Source of the DNA: Bradyrhizobium sp. ISRA464
GTDB lineage: Bacteria; Pseudomonadota; Alphaproteobacteria; Rhizobiales; Xanthobacteraceae
DNA: 64,000 nt
Direction: 5' to 3'
NCBI RefSeq assembly: GCF_029910095.1
Contig: NZ_CP094526.1
Span: 124,001-188,000 of the forward strand
Of the stretch, positions 18,892-27,435 are shown piece after piece; the stretch's first letter is position 1; each line of letters starts with the position of its first letter. Made by a program: the position numbers and the translations under genes. A model generated the notes under the pieces. It made no database searches. It had not been told where the DNA came from and was given only the letters and a program-made list of their open reading frames with translations.

Positions 18892-19668
18892 ATGAACTCC
18901 CTCAGCCTCATCCCGTCCGACGTCAGCACCGCGGTTGCGCTCGCGATCTGCGGGATCGCGTTCGTCTCCGGCACGGCGCGCGGCTTTTCCGGCTTCGGCT
19001 CGGCGCTGATCTTCATGCCACTGGCGAGCAGCATCGCGGCGCCGCGATTGGTGGCAGCGCTGCTGCTCGTGATCGATTTCGTCGCGGCCACGCCGCTATT
19101 GCCGAACGCCTGGAAGCATGCCGACCACAAGGCGACAGCGGTCATGGTCGCCGGCGCCCTGATCGGCGTTCCCATCGGCACCTATTTCCTCACGGTGCTC
19201 GATCCCGTCACCACGCGCTGGATCATCTCCTGCTTCGTCGCGGCCTTGCTGGTGCTGCTGCTGTCCGGCTGGCGCTATCGCGGCAAGGATCACGCGGCGC
19301 TGTCGGTCGGGATTGGCGGCCTGTCCGGCTTTTGCAGCGGCCTCGCGCAGACCGGCGGTCCGCCGATCGTCGGCTACTGGCTCGGCCGTCCGATCCCATC
19401 GGCGATCTCCCGCGCCAACATCCTGCTGTTCTTCGGCGCCTCCGATTTCTTCTCGCTGGCCAGCTACTGGTTCACCGGACTGATCACCTTCGACTCGGTC
19501 AAGTTCTCGCTGATCGTCGGCCCGATCTACGGCATCGGCGTCTGGTTCGGCGCTTCGCTGTTCGGCAAGGCGAGCGAAGCAATCTTCCGTGCGATCTGCT
19601 ATGCGCTGATCGCCGCCGCCGTCATCGCCGGCCTGCCGGCGCTTGATGGCATTTTGCGCGACAGCTAG
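18892..19668 (+). CDS. TauE/SafE-family sulfite/anion exporter
   Basis: A 258-residue membrane protein with about eight hydrophobic segments. Family features are the two repeated halves with GxxRGFSGFGSALIFMPLA near the start and GGLSGFCSGLAQTGGPPIVGYWLG in the second half. The start is the ATG at 18892; the frame extends upstream only through repeat sequence. Members export sulfite, sulfoacetate or other organosulfur anions; the substrate here is unknown. Confidence 0.87.
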   Translation: MNSLSLIPSDVSTAVALAICGIAFVSGTARGFSGFGSALIFMPLASSIAAPRLVAALLLVIDFVAATPLLPNAWKHADHKATAVMVAGALIGVPIGTYFLTVLDPVTTRWIISCFVAALLVLLLSGWRYRGKDHAALSVGIGGLSGFCSGLAQTGGPPIVGYWLGRPIPSAISRANILLFFGASDFFSLASYWFTGLITFDSVKFSLIVGPIYGIGVWFGASLFGKASEAIFRAICYALIAAAVIAGLPALDGILRDS

Positions 19669-19710
19669 AACCTAAGCGACGTGCGTTGCACTGCATCCAC
19701 GTCCGAACTC

Positions 19711-19736
19711 CACCTCTCCCCGATGGGGAGAGGTGT
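19711..19736. repeat. Short CTCTCCCC hairpin
   Basis: CACCTCTCCCC-GAT-GGGGAGAGGTG is a perfect 11-bp inverted repeat between the TauE/SafE stop and the metallo-hydrolase start, probably a degenerate half of the CTTGCGGG-type repeat. It could also act as a hairpin at the transcript end. Confidence 0.7.
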
Positions 19737-19783
19737 TCTAGACGGAACGGCCGGTGCAACCGCCGCACTCAAGGGAGAGATTC

Positions 19784-20728
19784 ATGATCGACCGCCGCAA
19801 CGCGTTGAAGCTGGCGCTCGGCAGCGCCGCCATGCTCGCCGCACCCACTGTTCGCGCGCAAGCGGCAAAGCCGCGGACGCGCATCGTGTTCCTCGGCACC
19901 AAGGGCGGGCCGCGCGTCGGCATCGGCGCCTCCAATCCCGCCAATCTCGTCGTCGTCGACGACACGCCGTTCGTGATCGATTGCGGCATGGGCGTCAGCC
20001 GTCAGCTCGTCAGCGCCGGCGTGCCGATCCCTTCGGTGAAATACATCCTCATCAGCCATCACCACTCCGACCACAACCTCGAATACGGCAACCTGTTCTA
20101 CAACGCCTGGGCCGCCGGCCTCACGACGCCGATCCATTCGTTCGGCCCGAAGGGGATCGAGGCGATGACCAGGGAGTATTGGGAGCTCAACAAGTTCGAC
20201 GTCGAGACGCGGATCGCCGATGAAGGCCGCCCCGACCCGCGCAAGCTCCTGATCGCAAAAGACATCACCGAAGACGGCGTGGTGCTGAAGACATCGGAGG
20301 TGACCGTCACCGCATTCCGCACCCCGCATCCGCCGATCACGGACAACTTCGCCTACAAGTTCGAAACGCCCGACGGCGTCATCGTGTTCTCCAGCGATAC
20401 CGCCTACAATCCGAAGCTCGCCGACTTCGCCAAGGGCGCCGACGTGCTCGTGCACGAGTGCCTCTACATCCCCGCGGTCGATCGCCTGGTGGCGAAGACC
20501 AAGAACGGCGCGACGCTGAAGAAGCATCTGCTCGACAGCCACACCTCGACCGAGGATGTCGGCCGCATCGCCGCCGCCGCCAATGTGAAGGTGCTCGCGC
20601 TCAGCCACTTCGTTCCCGGCGACGATCCGCTCGTCACCGACGAGGACTGGACCAGGGACGTGAAGAAGCATTATTCCGGCCGGATCGTGGTCGCGAAGGA
20701 TTTGATGGAGCTGAAGCTGCCGGTGTGA
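19784..20728 (+). CDS. Exported metallo-beta-lactamase-fold hydrolase
   Basis: A 314-residue protein starting MIDRRNALKLALGSAAML, a signal peptide with a twin-Arg-like start, cleaved after about residue 26 (VRAQA). The metal motif HHHSDH is at residues 92-97 (ISHHHSDHNLEYG). Further metal ligands are likely in VIVFSSDTAYNP and in LALSHFVP near the C-terminus. The pattern resembles RNase Z/arylsulfatase-like MBL hydrolases. Probably periplasmic; substrate unknown. GGGAGAG lies 7 bases before the ATG. Confidence 0.85.
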   Translation: MIDRRNALKLALGSAAMLAAPTVRAQAAKPRTRIVFLGTKGGPRVGIGASNPANLVVVDDTPFVIDCGMGVSRQLVSAGVPIPSVKYILISHHHSDHNLEYGNLFYNAWAAGLTTPIHSFGPKGIEAMTREYWELNKFDVETRIADEGRPDPRKLLIAKDITEDGVVLKTSEVTVTAFRTPHPPITDNFAYKFETPDGVIVFSSDTAYNPKLADFAKGADVLVHECLYIPAVDRLVAKTKNGATLKKHLLDSHTSTEDVGRIAAAANVKVLALSHFVPGDDPLVTDEDWTRDVKKHYSGRIVVAKDLMELKLPV

Positions 20729-20886
20729 AAGGGCGGCCATCTCCTCTTGCCATTCCCGGCGACACGAAGCGTCGAGCCCGGGTTGACGGTGAGGTGAGCA
20801 CACAGCTCAGGCTCCCTCCCCCCCTATGCTGATCACGCTGCGCGTTCGATGCATGCGGTGTGGTTGGTGTACCCCACAAACTCGTC

Positions 20887-20980
20887 GTGCCCGGGCTTGT
20901 CCCGGGCATCCACGTCTTTGTTTTTCCATGTAAAGAGAGATGTGGATGGCCGGAACAAGCGCGGCCATGACGACGTGGAA
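20887..20980. repeat. Palindromic repeat, CGTGCCCGGGC type
   Basis: CCCGGGCTTGTCCCGGGCATCCACGTCTTTG... is mirrored imperfectly by ...GATGTGGATGGCCGGAACAAGCGCGGCCATGACG around a central TTTTTCCATGTAAAG. A single copy in this window, resembling the other intergenic inverted repeats in layout. Confidence 0.7.
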
Positions 20981-21078
20981 ACGTCAGCCCCGGAGCCCGC
21001 CGGGGTCATATGCGATTGCCCTGCCCCCTGCAAGGGGGAGGGAACCCTTCTGCCGGTGCTTCCCTAACGCGCCAATCA

Positions 21079-21143
21079 CTGAGTTGCCCGACGTGGCAAG
21101 CCCCTGCATCAAAAATATTTCTGTTTTTCGGAAGGGCAACTCA
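21079..21143. repeat. Inverted repeat CTGAGTTGCC...GGCAACTCAG
   Basis: Perfect 10-bp arms at 21079-21088 and 21134-21143 enclose a 45-base loop containing AT-rich AAAAATATTTCTGTTTTTC. Unlike the GC-rich palindromes nearby, the loop is AT-rich. Confidence 0.75.
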
Positions 21144-21384
21144 GTCTATGATCCACCCGTCTCACCCGATGAGGGGCGGATCGCGATCGTCACGAACGCG
21201 GCGTGAGATGCGGTGGACGCCGATTGCGCAACTGACGAGTGCGCGTGAAGCGGACGGTGAAGTCGTGCAGGCCTGACGCCCTAGTGGCAGGTGTCTCATC
21301 AGTAGAGGGCAAGCTCTCTCCCTGATGACGGTGACAACAAAGCCCAGTCTCGCCGGGGAGAGCGCGTATAAGCCGTAACCCATC

Positions 21385-21491
21385 GCGCAGGGAAAGCCGG
21401 GATTGCTCCGGTTACACCTGTGGTCCTACCTCCCGTGCTTTCCATTTGCACGGGACCCATGGGTGCGATCGGCACCCGGCTTTCCCTGCGC
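21385..21491. ncRNA. Candidate structured RNA / multi-hairpin element
   Basis: A perfect 16-17-bp outer stem, 21385-21401 with 21475-21491 (GCGCAGGGAAAGCCGG / CCGGCTTTCCCTGCGC), encloses two further hairpins: CCCGTGC/GCACGGG at 21432-21454 and GGGTGC/GCACCC at 21461-21477. The last competes by two bases with the outer stem. The result is a junction-like fold, more elaborate than the simple palindromes in this window. I see no promoter or terminator and cannot tell strand or function; it may be a DNA repeat rather than an RNA gene. Confidence 0.45.
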
Positions 21492-21588
21492 CCTCTGCTC
21501 TTCAGGGTGGCGAAGATCGATGAAAACCTCGGACGCATCGCGCCGCGAGAATGCGAACGCATGATTCACAAGCTGCGCCACACACTCA

Positions 21589-21700
21589 CTGTCGTCCTGG
21601 CGAAAGCCATGACCCATTACCCCAAATGCTCATTGTTGCGCGACGCTGGGGCCAAGATCCCGTTCGTCACCAAATGCGGTGGTTATGGGTCCTGGCTTTC
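21589..21700. repeat. Palindromic element interrupted by IS1182 (left part)
   Basis: The left arm GTCGTCCTGGCGAAAGCCATGACCCAT begins near 21592. The right arm ATGGGTCCTGGCTTTC reaches 21700, and its continuation GCCAGGACGAC lies beyond the insertion at 23253-23263. Joined, the arms are inverted copies. Confidence 0.85.
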
Positions 21701-23248
21701 CAGGCCGTGCAAAAACCACGGTCTGATGTTGGATTTGGGAGGCAGAGACGGATTCGGGGGCAGGATGGCACACATCGTTGGCCAATCGCGCTATCAGGCG
21801 ACGTTGTATCCCGAGACGTTGGACGAGGTGATCGCGGCAGACAGCGCGGTGCGCGTCATTGACGGTTTTGTGGACAGCCTGGACCTTGCCGGGCTGGGTT
21901 TCTCGAACGTTGAGGCGGAGGCGACGGGGCGGCCGCCTTACGATCCGCGCGATCTGTTGAAGCTTTATGTCTACGGGTATCTGAACCAGATGCGTTCGAG
22001 CCGGCGGCTTGAGCGTGAGGCTCGGCGCAATGTCGAAGTGTTCTGGCTGATCAACCGGGTGAGGCCGGTGTTCAAGACCATTGCGGACTTCCGCAAGGAC
22101 TATCCTGAGGCGATTGCCGGGGTCTGCCGGGCCTTTATAAAGTTCTGCCGCGAGCAATCGGTGTTTGGAGGCGAAGTCCTGGCGATCGACGGGAGCAAGA
22201 TTGCTGCGGCGGCGAGCCGCAAGCAGGTGATCACCAAGGCGAAGCTTGCGGAGCGGGATGCGGCGATCGAGCGCAAGATCGCCGACTACCTGACGGCGAT
22301 GGATGAGGCCGACGCCGAGGAGACGCCGCTTGAGCCGACCAAGACCGACGTGGCTGCAGCCCTTGCCGCGTTGAGGGCTCAGCGGGCTGAATTGCAGCAG
22401 CAGGCCGAACAGCTGGTTCAGGAAGGGCTCAAGCAGAAGGTGCTGGGTGAGCCTGAGGCCAAGCTCATGCGCACGCCGCGCGGCCATCAGGTTGCCTACA
22501 ATGCACAGATCGCGGTCGATGCCCAGCATGACATGATCGTTGCGTTCGATCTGACCAACGAGGGCAACGATCTGCAGCAACTCCACCCGATGGCCCGGCA
22601 GGGCAAGGCGGCCGTCGGCGCCGATCAGGTGAGCGTCGTTGCCGATACCGGCTATGCCAACGGCGCGCACGGCAAGCAATGTGAGCAGGACGGGATCACC
22701 GCGATCGTACCGCATGGCGAGCGGGTCAATCCGAAGGGCAAGCAATACTTCAGCCGCGATCAGTTCAGCTACGCCCGAGAGAGCGACAGCTGGGGTTGCC
22801 CTGCCGGTGAGGTCCTCCAACTCTTCAAGACCTCCCACACCAAACAGAAGAAGGAATATCGGACGCAAGCCTGCCCGGCCTGTCCGCTGAAATCGCAATG
22901 CACCGAGGCGGCGCAGCGGATCATCGTGCGCGGCTTCCATGACGATGACCGCGAGGCCATGCATCAGCGGGCGATCGCCGATCCAAGCTGGATGAGGCTC
23001 CGCCGCGAAGTCGCCGAGCATCCGTTCGCGACCATCAAATGGTTGATGGGAACCCCGCGCTTCCTCGTCCGCGGATTGCGCAAAGCCAAAGCCGAACTGG
23101 CGCTCAGCATCATCGCCTACAACCTCAAGAGACTGATTGCCATCAAGAGCGTACCCGCTCTGCTCAAGGCGCTCCGGCCCTGTCCAGCTTGAGGGTGCCC
23201 TCCTCGTTCTCAGCTCCAGGCACCGCGCCGACATTTTTGCACGGCCTG
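21701..23248 (+). mobile_element. IS1182-family insertion sequence
   Basis: A 1548-bp element. The ends are inverted repeats: CAGGCCGTGCAAAAA at 21701-21715 and its complement TTTTTGCACGGCCTG ending at 23248. A 4-bp target duplication, TTTC, is at 21697-21700 and 23249-23252. The single transposase gene is intact. The insertion split a palindrome at its symmetry centre. Confidence 0.9.
21765..23192 (+). CDS. IS1182 transposase
   Basis: A 475-residue DDE transposase starting MAHIVGQSRYQATLYPETLDE. The N-terminal DUF772-type domain (YDPRDLLKLYVYGYLNQMRSS) is followed by the catalytic residues: D in VLAIDGSKIAA, D in VVADTGYANG and E in EHPFATIKWLMG. A Cys cluster (CPACPLKSQC) precedes the last. 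No frameshift is seen, so the element may still be active. The start was set at the ATG at 21765, inside the element; the longer upstream frame crosses the IS boundary. Confidence 0.93.
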   Translation: MAHIVGQSRYQATLYPETLDEVIAADSAVRVIDGFVDSLDLAGLGFSNVEAEATGRPPYDPRDLLKLYVYGYLNQMRSSRRLEREARRNVEVFWLINRVRPVFKTIADFRKDYPEAIAGVCRAFIKFCREQSVFGGEVLAIDGSKIAAAASRKQVITKAKLAERDAAIERKIADYLTAMDEADAEETPLEPTKTDVAAALAALRAQRAELQQQAEQLVQEGLKQKVLGEPEAKLMRTPRGHQVAYNAQIAVDAQHDMIVAFDLTNEGNDLQQLHPMARQGKAAVGADQVSVVADTGYANGAHGKQCEQDGITAIVPHGERVNPKGKQYFSRDQFSYARESDSWGCPAGEVLQLFKTSHTKQKKEYRTQACPACPLKSQCTEAAQRIIVRGFHDDDREAMHQRAIADPSWMRLRREVAEHPFATIKWLMGTPRFLVRGLRKAKAELALSIIAYNLKRLIAIKSVPALLKALRPCPA

Positions 23249-23394
23249 TTTCGCCAGGACGACGCCGGTAGATGGGGCGCGACATCGGTCCCGGCCCGCA
23301 ATTGCGCACTAGGCCGGGACGACATCTGATATGCGGAGCTTACTTCAGCAAATCTAGCTATGACGCTCGATCGCGTTGTACTGGCGGCTGCGAC

Positions 23395-24810
23395 TTAACG
23401 CATCGGCGCGGCCGTACGCGCCGGCGCACGGCGCGATCGATGCTTTGCTGCCGGCGCTCGCGCTTCCGGCGCCGCCTCCCTCAGCCCGCCGATCCGTCGC
23501 AGCGCGGCGTCCGCGGCGCGTTCGCCGCTCTCCCAGGCGCCATCGACGGTGCCCCACAGCGTCTCATGCGTGGCCTCGCCGGCGAGATAGAGGCAGCCGA
23601 TCGGCTCGGTCAAAACCCTGCGCGAGAACTGCGCGCCGGGAGCAGCGGCCGACATCGCGCCGAGAACGAAGGGCTGAGTATTCCAGCGCGTGGCGCTGGT
23701 CTTCTTCACGGCGGCACCGACTTCGCTGCCATAGAGCTTGGTCAGCCATTCCACCGCAAAGGCCGTCATCGCCTTCTCGCCCTGCGCGGACAGATCGCGC
23801 CCGAAGGAGCCGGCGACGTCGATCGTGCACAGGGAGGAGCCGCCGATATTGCCGTAGAGCAGCGCCGTCCTGGTCGAATTGCTCTGCTCGATGATGACGT
23901 CGTCGCGCGACAGCCCGAGCGGATTGCCCGGCATCTGAAGCGCGATGCGATCATAGCTGCCAAGGCCGAGCTTTGCCGCGGCATCGAGCGCGCGTTTCGG
24001 GATCTCCGGCGCGAATTTGATGATGCCGCTGGTGAGCACGTTGCTCGACACGGTGACAACGGCGGCACGCGCCGTGATCTTGCCGGCCGGCGTCTCGACC
24101 ATCACGTCGCGATTGCTCCACAGGATGCGCTGTGCCGGCGTCGACAGCGCCAGCGGAAGCTGCTCGCCGAGCTTTGCGAGCAACGCGCCGAGCCCTTGCC
24201 GGCAGCCGATCGCGGCGTTGCGGTCCTGCGCGCGCGCCTTGTCGACGACGGAGGCATCCTTGAGGTCCTTGCCGCTGAAGCTGGCGCCAAGCAGGAATTC
24301 CGCGGTGCCGGCCCAATCGCCGAGGTCCTTCGGCAACACCGCAGCGCAGGCAATATCGGCCTTGCGCGAGGCATCGTCGATGGCGCGGTTGGCACGCACC
24401 AGCGCCGCAAGAAACTCCTCGGTCTCGCCGGGACGGGCATAGCGCCGGCCGATGCGGATCTTCTGGCCCGCGGGCGCGGTGACGATCTCGAGGCCGGCCG
24501 CGCGGGCCAGCCGGACCATCGGATTGGTCTCGGGATTGTGCATCCAGCGCGCACCGCGATCGAACGGCGCGTCGAAGGTCGATGCATCGGTCTGGCAGCG
24601 CCCGCCGATCCGGCCGGCAGCCTCGAGCACAATCACCTGGCGATTTGCGGCCGCGATCCGTCGCGCGGCAGCAATGCCCGCCGCGCCTGCGCCGATCACG
24701 ACGATGTCGGCTTCGCGCGGCAACGGAGCAGCATCGACCCGGCCGCCCAGCGCAGGCGCCACTGCGAGTCCTGCGGACGCCGACAGGAAATCGCGGCGGG
24801 TCATTGTCAT
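23395..24810 (-). CDS. Tat-exported flavin amine oxidase-like protein
   Basis: A 471-residue FAD-dependent oxidoreductase. It begins MTMTRRDFLSASAGLAVAP, a twin-arginine signal with RR at residues 5-6. The dinucleotide motif VVIGAGAAGIAAARRI and the following IGGRCQTD segment (the amine-oxidase GG motif) are clear. A C-terminal LYLAGEATHETLWGTVDGAWESGERAA segment is typical of monoamine/polyamine oxidases. The tail is Arg/Ala-rich and low in complexity. Substrate not deducible. Starts at 24804 or 24837 are also possible. Confidence 0.87.
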   Translation of the reverse strand: MTMTRRDFLSASAGLAVAPALGGRVDAAPLPREADIVVIGAGAAGIAAARRIAAANRQVIVLEAAGRIGGRCQTDASTFDAPFDRGARWMHNPETNPMVRLARAAGLEIVTAPAGQKIRIGRRYARPGETEEFLAALVRANRAIDDASRKADIACAAVLPKDLGDWAGTAEFLLGASFSGKDLKDASVVDKARAQDRNAAIGCRQGLGALLAKLGEQLPLALSTPAQRILWSNRDVMVETPAGKITARAAVVTVSSNVLTSGIIKFAPEIPKRALDAAAKLGLGSYDRIALQMPGNPLGLSRDDVIIEQSNSTRTALLYGNIGGSSLCTIDVAGSFGRDLSAQGEKAMTAFAVEWLTKLYGSEVGAAVKKTSATRWNTQPFVLGAMSAAAPGAQFSRRVLTEPIGCLYLAGEATHETLWGTVDGAWESGERAADAALRRIGGLREAAPEARAPAAKHRSRRAPARTAAPMR

Positions 24811-24997
24811 GGCATGGTTTCCGGGGACTTGCGGCAAAAGGGAACGCTTCGCGAACTGTGCCGCATCTCACTGGCCGCAGCAACCATCATGGTGAATCAA
24901 TCATGATTGATCCGCGCCATGCATGAACTAAATTGAAACGGCCAGCGACCATGATTATGTCGCAACGAGCGGTCGTAGAACCGCTTGGGGGGATTCC

Positions 24998-25891
24998 ATG
25001 GGCTTGATGCTCGATACTGTCGGCAAATGGATCGCGGGGTACCTGCAAAAGGAAATCCCGGGTTACGAGCCGTTCACGCCGAGCGAGCCGGATCAGTTGC
25101 GTGGCATCATCCAGCCCGGCGATGTCCTGCTTGTCGAAGGCAACAACCGGATTTCAGGCATCATCAAATACCTCACGCAGTCGACCTGGTCGCATGCCGC
25201 GCTCTATGTAGGCCCCGTCGAAGGCGCGACCGAGCCCGACGGCGAACAGCATGTGCTGATCGAAGCCAATGTCGGCGAAGGCGTGACGTCCGCGCCGCTG
25301 TCGAAATATTTCACCTATCACACCCGAATCTGCCGGCCGGTCGGCCTGTCTTACGAGGACCGTACCACGGTGTGCCGCTACGCCATCAACCGCATCGGCT
25401 TCGGCTACGACACCAAGAACATCGTCGACCTCGCGCGCTATCTGTTCCCGCTGCCGATCCCGCAGCGCTGGCGGCGGCGCATGATCGCGTTCGGCTCGGG
25501 CGATCCGACCAAGATCATCTGCTCGGCGCTGATCGCGCAGGCCTTCGAAGCCGTGCGTTATCCGATCCTGCCCAAGATCACGCGCGCGGCCAGCCGCAAG
25601 GCACGCCGCGAGATTCTGCATATCCGCGATTCCTCGCTCTACATGCCCCGCGACTTCGACATCTCGCCCTATTTCGAAGTCGTCAAACCCACCATCGTGC
25701 ATGGATTCGACTACACGGCCCTGCACTGGGCCGACAAGCAGAAGCCGCTCCAGGAGGTAGCGGGCGAATTCAGTGTGTTTCCAGAAGGCAGGTCGCCGCC
25801 GCTTGTTCCTGAAGAGATTGACGAAGAGGCACCGGTTGCAGTTGCGGCTGCGCAAGTGACGATCTCGGCCACGGAGCCGGCGTCGGCGTGA
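24998..25891 (+). CDS. YiiX/NlpC-P60-like permuted papain-fold hydrolase
   Basis: A 297-residue protein with the permuted papain-like order: His66 in TWSHAALYVG, Glu89 in LIEANVGEGV and Cys175 in IICSALIAQAF, matching the YiiX/YebB (LRAT-like) amidase group. Members hydrolyse peptide or lipid amide/ester bonds. No signal peptide is visible; the first 20 residues are amphipathic. The last about 45 residues are acidic/Ala-rich and probably disordered. Function is uncertain. nikR follows 51 bases downstream. Confidence 0.8.
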   Translation: MGLMLDTVGKWIAGYLQKEIPGYEPFTPSEPDQLRGIIQPGDVLLVEGNNRISGIIKYLTQSTWSHAALYVGPVEGATEPDGEQHVLIEANVGEGVTSAPLSKYFTYHTRICRPVGLSYEDRTTVCRYAINRIGFGYDTKNIVDLARYLFPLPIPQRWRRRMIAFGSGDPTKIICSALIAQAFEAVRYPILPKITRAASRKARREILHIRDSSLYMPRDFDISPYFEVVKPTIVHGFDYTALHWADKQKPLQEVAGEFSVFPEGRSPPLVPEEIDEEAPVAVAAAQVTISATEPASA

Positions 25892-25942
25892 GGATCGGAA
25901 CGTCGCGGCCAAGACGCCCGCGCAAGCCAACACGGATAGCCC

Positions 25943-26380
25943 ATGCAACGGATCACCATCACCATCGAGGATGATTTGCTCGCGGAGATCGACGCCGCCG
26001 CAGAAGAGCGCGGCTATCAGAATCGCTCCGAGATCATCCGCGACCTCGCGCGCGCCGGGCTGCAGCAGAGCGGGGAGCAGGCGCCCTCAGGACAATGCGT
26101 GGCGGCGCTGGTCTATGTCTACGATCATGCCGCACGCGACCTGTCGAGGCGGCTGGTGCAGAACTTCCACGGCCATCACGATCTGTCGCTGGCGACGCTG
26201 CACGTCCATCTCGACGACGACAGCTGCATGGAGGTGACGGCGCTGAAGGGCGCGAGCAGCGAGGTCCGGCATTTCGCCGACCACATCATCGCCGAGCGCG
26301 GCGTCCGCTACGGCCGGGTGGTGATGATCCCGACGGCGCCTGATAAGAAGCAGCGCAAGCGTGGGCATCATCACGATTGA
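25943..26380 (+). CDS. nikR: Nickel-responsive regulator NikR
   Basis: A 145-residue ribbon-helix-helix repressor. The N-terminal RHH (QRITITIEDDLLAEIDAAAEERG, NRSEIIRDLAR) binds DNA. The C-terminal ACT-like domain carries the nickel ligands at positions identical to E. coli NikR: H76, H87, H89 and C95 (NFHGHHD, LHVHLDDDSCMEV). It would repress nickel uptake when nickel is plentiful. The C-terminus is extended and His-rich (KRGHHHD). No nickel transport or urease/hydrogenase gene is adjacent, so its targets are elsewhere. Confidence 0.95.
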   Translation: MQRITITIEDDLLAEIDAAAEERGYQNRSEIIRDLARAGLQQSGEQAPSGQCVAALVYVYDHAARDLSRRLVQNFHGHHDLSLATLHVHLDDDSCMEVTALKGASSEVRHFADHIIAERGVRYGRVVMIPTAPDKKQRKRGHHHD

Positions 26381-26381
26381 G

Positions 26382-26469
26382 CGTAGCCCGGATGCAGCGC
26401 AGCGAAATCCGGGGCCTTGCGTCCCCGGACGGACTGTCCCGGATTGCGCTCCGCTCCATCCGGGCTACG
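26382..26469. repeat. Long inverted repeat, GTAGCCCGGATG type (copy 2)
   Basis: CGTAGCCCGGATGCAGCGCAG... and ...GCTCCATCCGGGCTACG are inverted arms, starting one base after the nikR stop and ending 11 bases before the stop of the convergent HMG-CoA-lyase-like gene. It could serve as a shared transcript-end hairpin. Confidence 0.9.
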
Positions 26470-26480
26470 TGTCGAACTCG

Positions 26481-27428
26481 TTACGCTGCCTTCGCCTTGG
26501 TGCCGCAGGGCAGGCCGGCGCGGGCGAGGCCGCCATAGAGCGGCTCGTTCGGCATCTCGGATTTGAGGATCGAACGCACGGCGATGAGCCGGTCGAGATC
26601 GATGCCGGTCGGGAATCCCTTGCTCTCGCAGAGGAAGACGAGATCCTCGAACACGACATTGCCGGTGGCGCCCGGCGCGAACGGGCAGCCGCCGAGGCCG
26701 CCGAGCGAGCCGTCGAGCACGCGGGCGCCTTCATCGAGCGCCGCGGAGGCATTCGCGATACCCATGCCGCGCGTGTCATGCAGGTGAACGCAGACCGGCT
26801 TCGATCCCGCGATCCTCACGGCGCCCTTCGTCAGCTCGCCGACTTGCCTCGGACCCGCATAGCCGACGGTGTCGGCGATCGCGACCATGTCGACGCCGAT
26901 CTCGTAGAGCTTCTCGGTGAGGCGCAGCACCTCCTTCGGATCGACGGCCCCCACGATCGAGCAGCCCAGCGCCATCGAGATCGCGGCGTTGACCACGGGC
27001 TTATCCGCGCTGGCGTCACGCAGTTCGCAGAGACGCTTGACGTTCTCGATCGCCGATTCACGCGAACGGTTGGCGTTGGCCTGGCTGTGTTCCTCGGTCG
27101 CGGATACCACCGACGCGATCTCGGCCACGCCCGAGGCCAGCGCCTCGTTGACGCCGCGCTCGTTCAGCGCCAGTGCGACGCCATGCGCGCCGGGCAGCGA
27201 GGCGATGGTCGCGACCACGTCGCGGACATCGACGAATTGCGGGAAGGTCTTCGCAGGCAGGAACGAGCCGACCTCGAAATGCCTGACGCCGGCAGCATAT
27301 TCATCGCGCACCCAGCGCTGCTTCGCCGATGTCGACGGGAAGGTCTTCACCAGCTGCAGGCCGTCGCGCAGGCCGACCTCGCGCAGGCTCACTCTGTCGT
27401 TGGGATAGATATCGTGAACACGGGTCAT
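26481..27428 (-). CDS. Hydroxymethylglutaryl-CoA lyase-like protein
   Basis: A 315-residue HMGL-like TIM-barrel enzyme. The N-terminal EVGLRDGLQ motif supplies the metal-binding Asp, HLHDTRGMGIANA supplies metal His ligands, and GGLGGCPFAPGATGN is the HMG-CoA lyase signature with its catalytic Cys. It cleaves a 3-hydroxy-3-methyl-acyl-CoA to acetyl-CoA and a keto product. The start at 27428 gives the family length. It lies just after a CaiB-type CoA-transferase gene (7-base gap), so the natural substrate may be the CoA ester that enzyme makes rather than HMG-CoA itself. Confidence 0.88.
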   Translation of the reverse strand: MTRVHDIYPNDRVSLREVGLRDGLQLVKTFPSTSAKQRWVRDEYAAGVRHFEVGSFLPAKTFPQFVDVRDVVATIASLPGAHGVALALNERGVNEALASGVAEIASVVSATEEHSQANANRSRESAIENVKRLCELRDASADKPVVNAAISMALGCSIVGAVDPKEVLRLTEKLYEIGVDMVAIADTVGYAGPRQVGELTKGAVRIAGSKPVCVHLHDTRGMGIANASAALDEGARVLDGSLGGLGGCPFAPGATGNVVFEDLVFLCESKGFPTGIDLDRLIAVRSILKSEMPNEPLYGGLARAGLPCGTKAKAA

Positions 27429-27435
27429 GACAGCC

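Larger units (their letters stand above)
20729..21696. other. Repeat-rich gene-free region
   Basis: About 970 bases without a credible gene. It contains, in order, a CGTGCCCGGGC-type repeat (20887-20980), a CTGAGTTGCC inverted repeat (21079-21143), a large multi-hairpin element (21385-21491) and the left part of a palindromic element into which IS1182 inserted (from about 21589). The open frame that runs through to the IS1182 transposase has no family resemblance upstream of 21765. Confidence 0.65.

Noticed and set aside
21420..21764. Extended N-terminus for the IS1182 transposase
   Set aside because: It crosses the IS left end at 21701 and runs through the structured repeat; the family protein starts at 21765.
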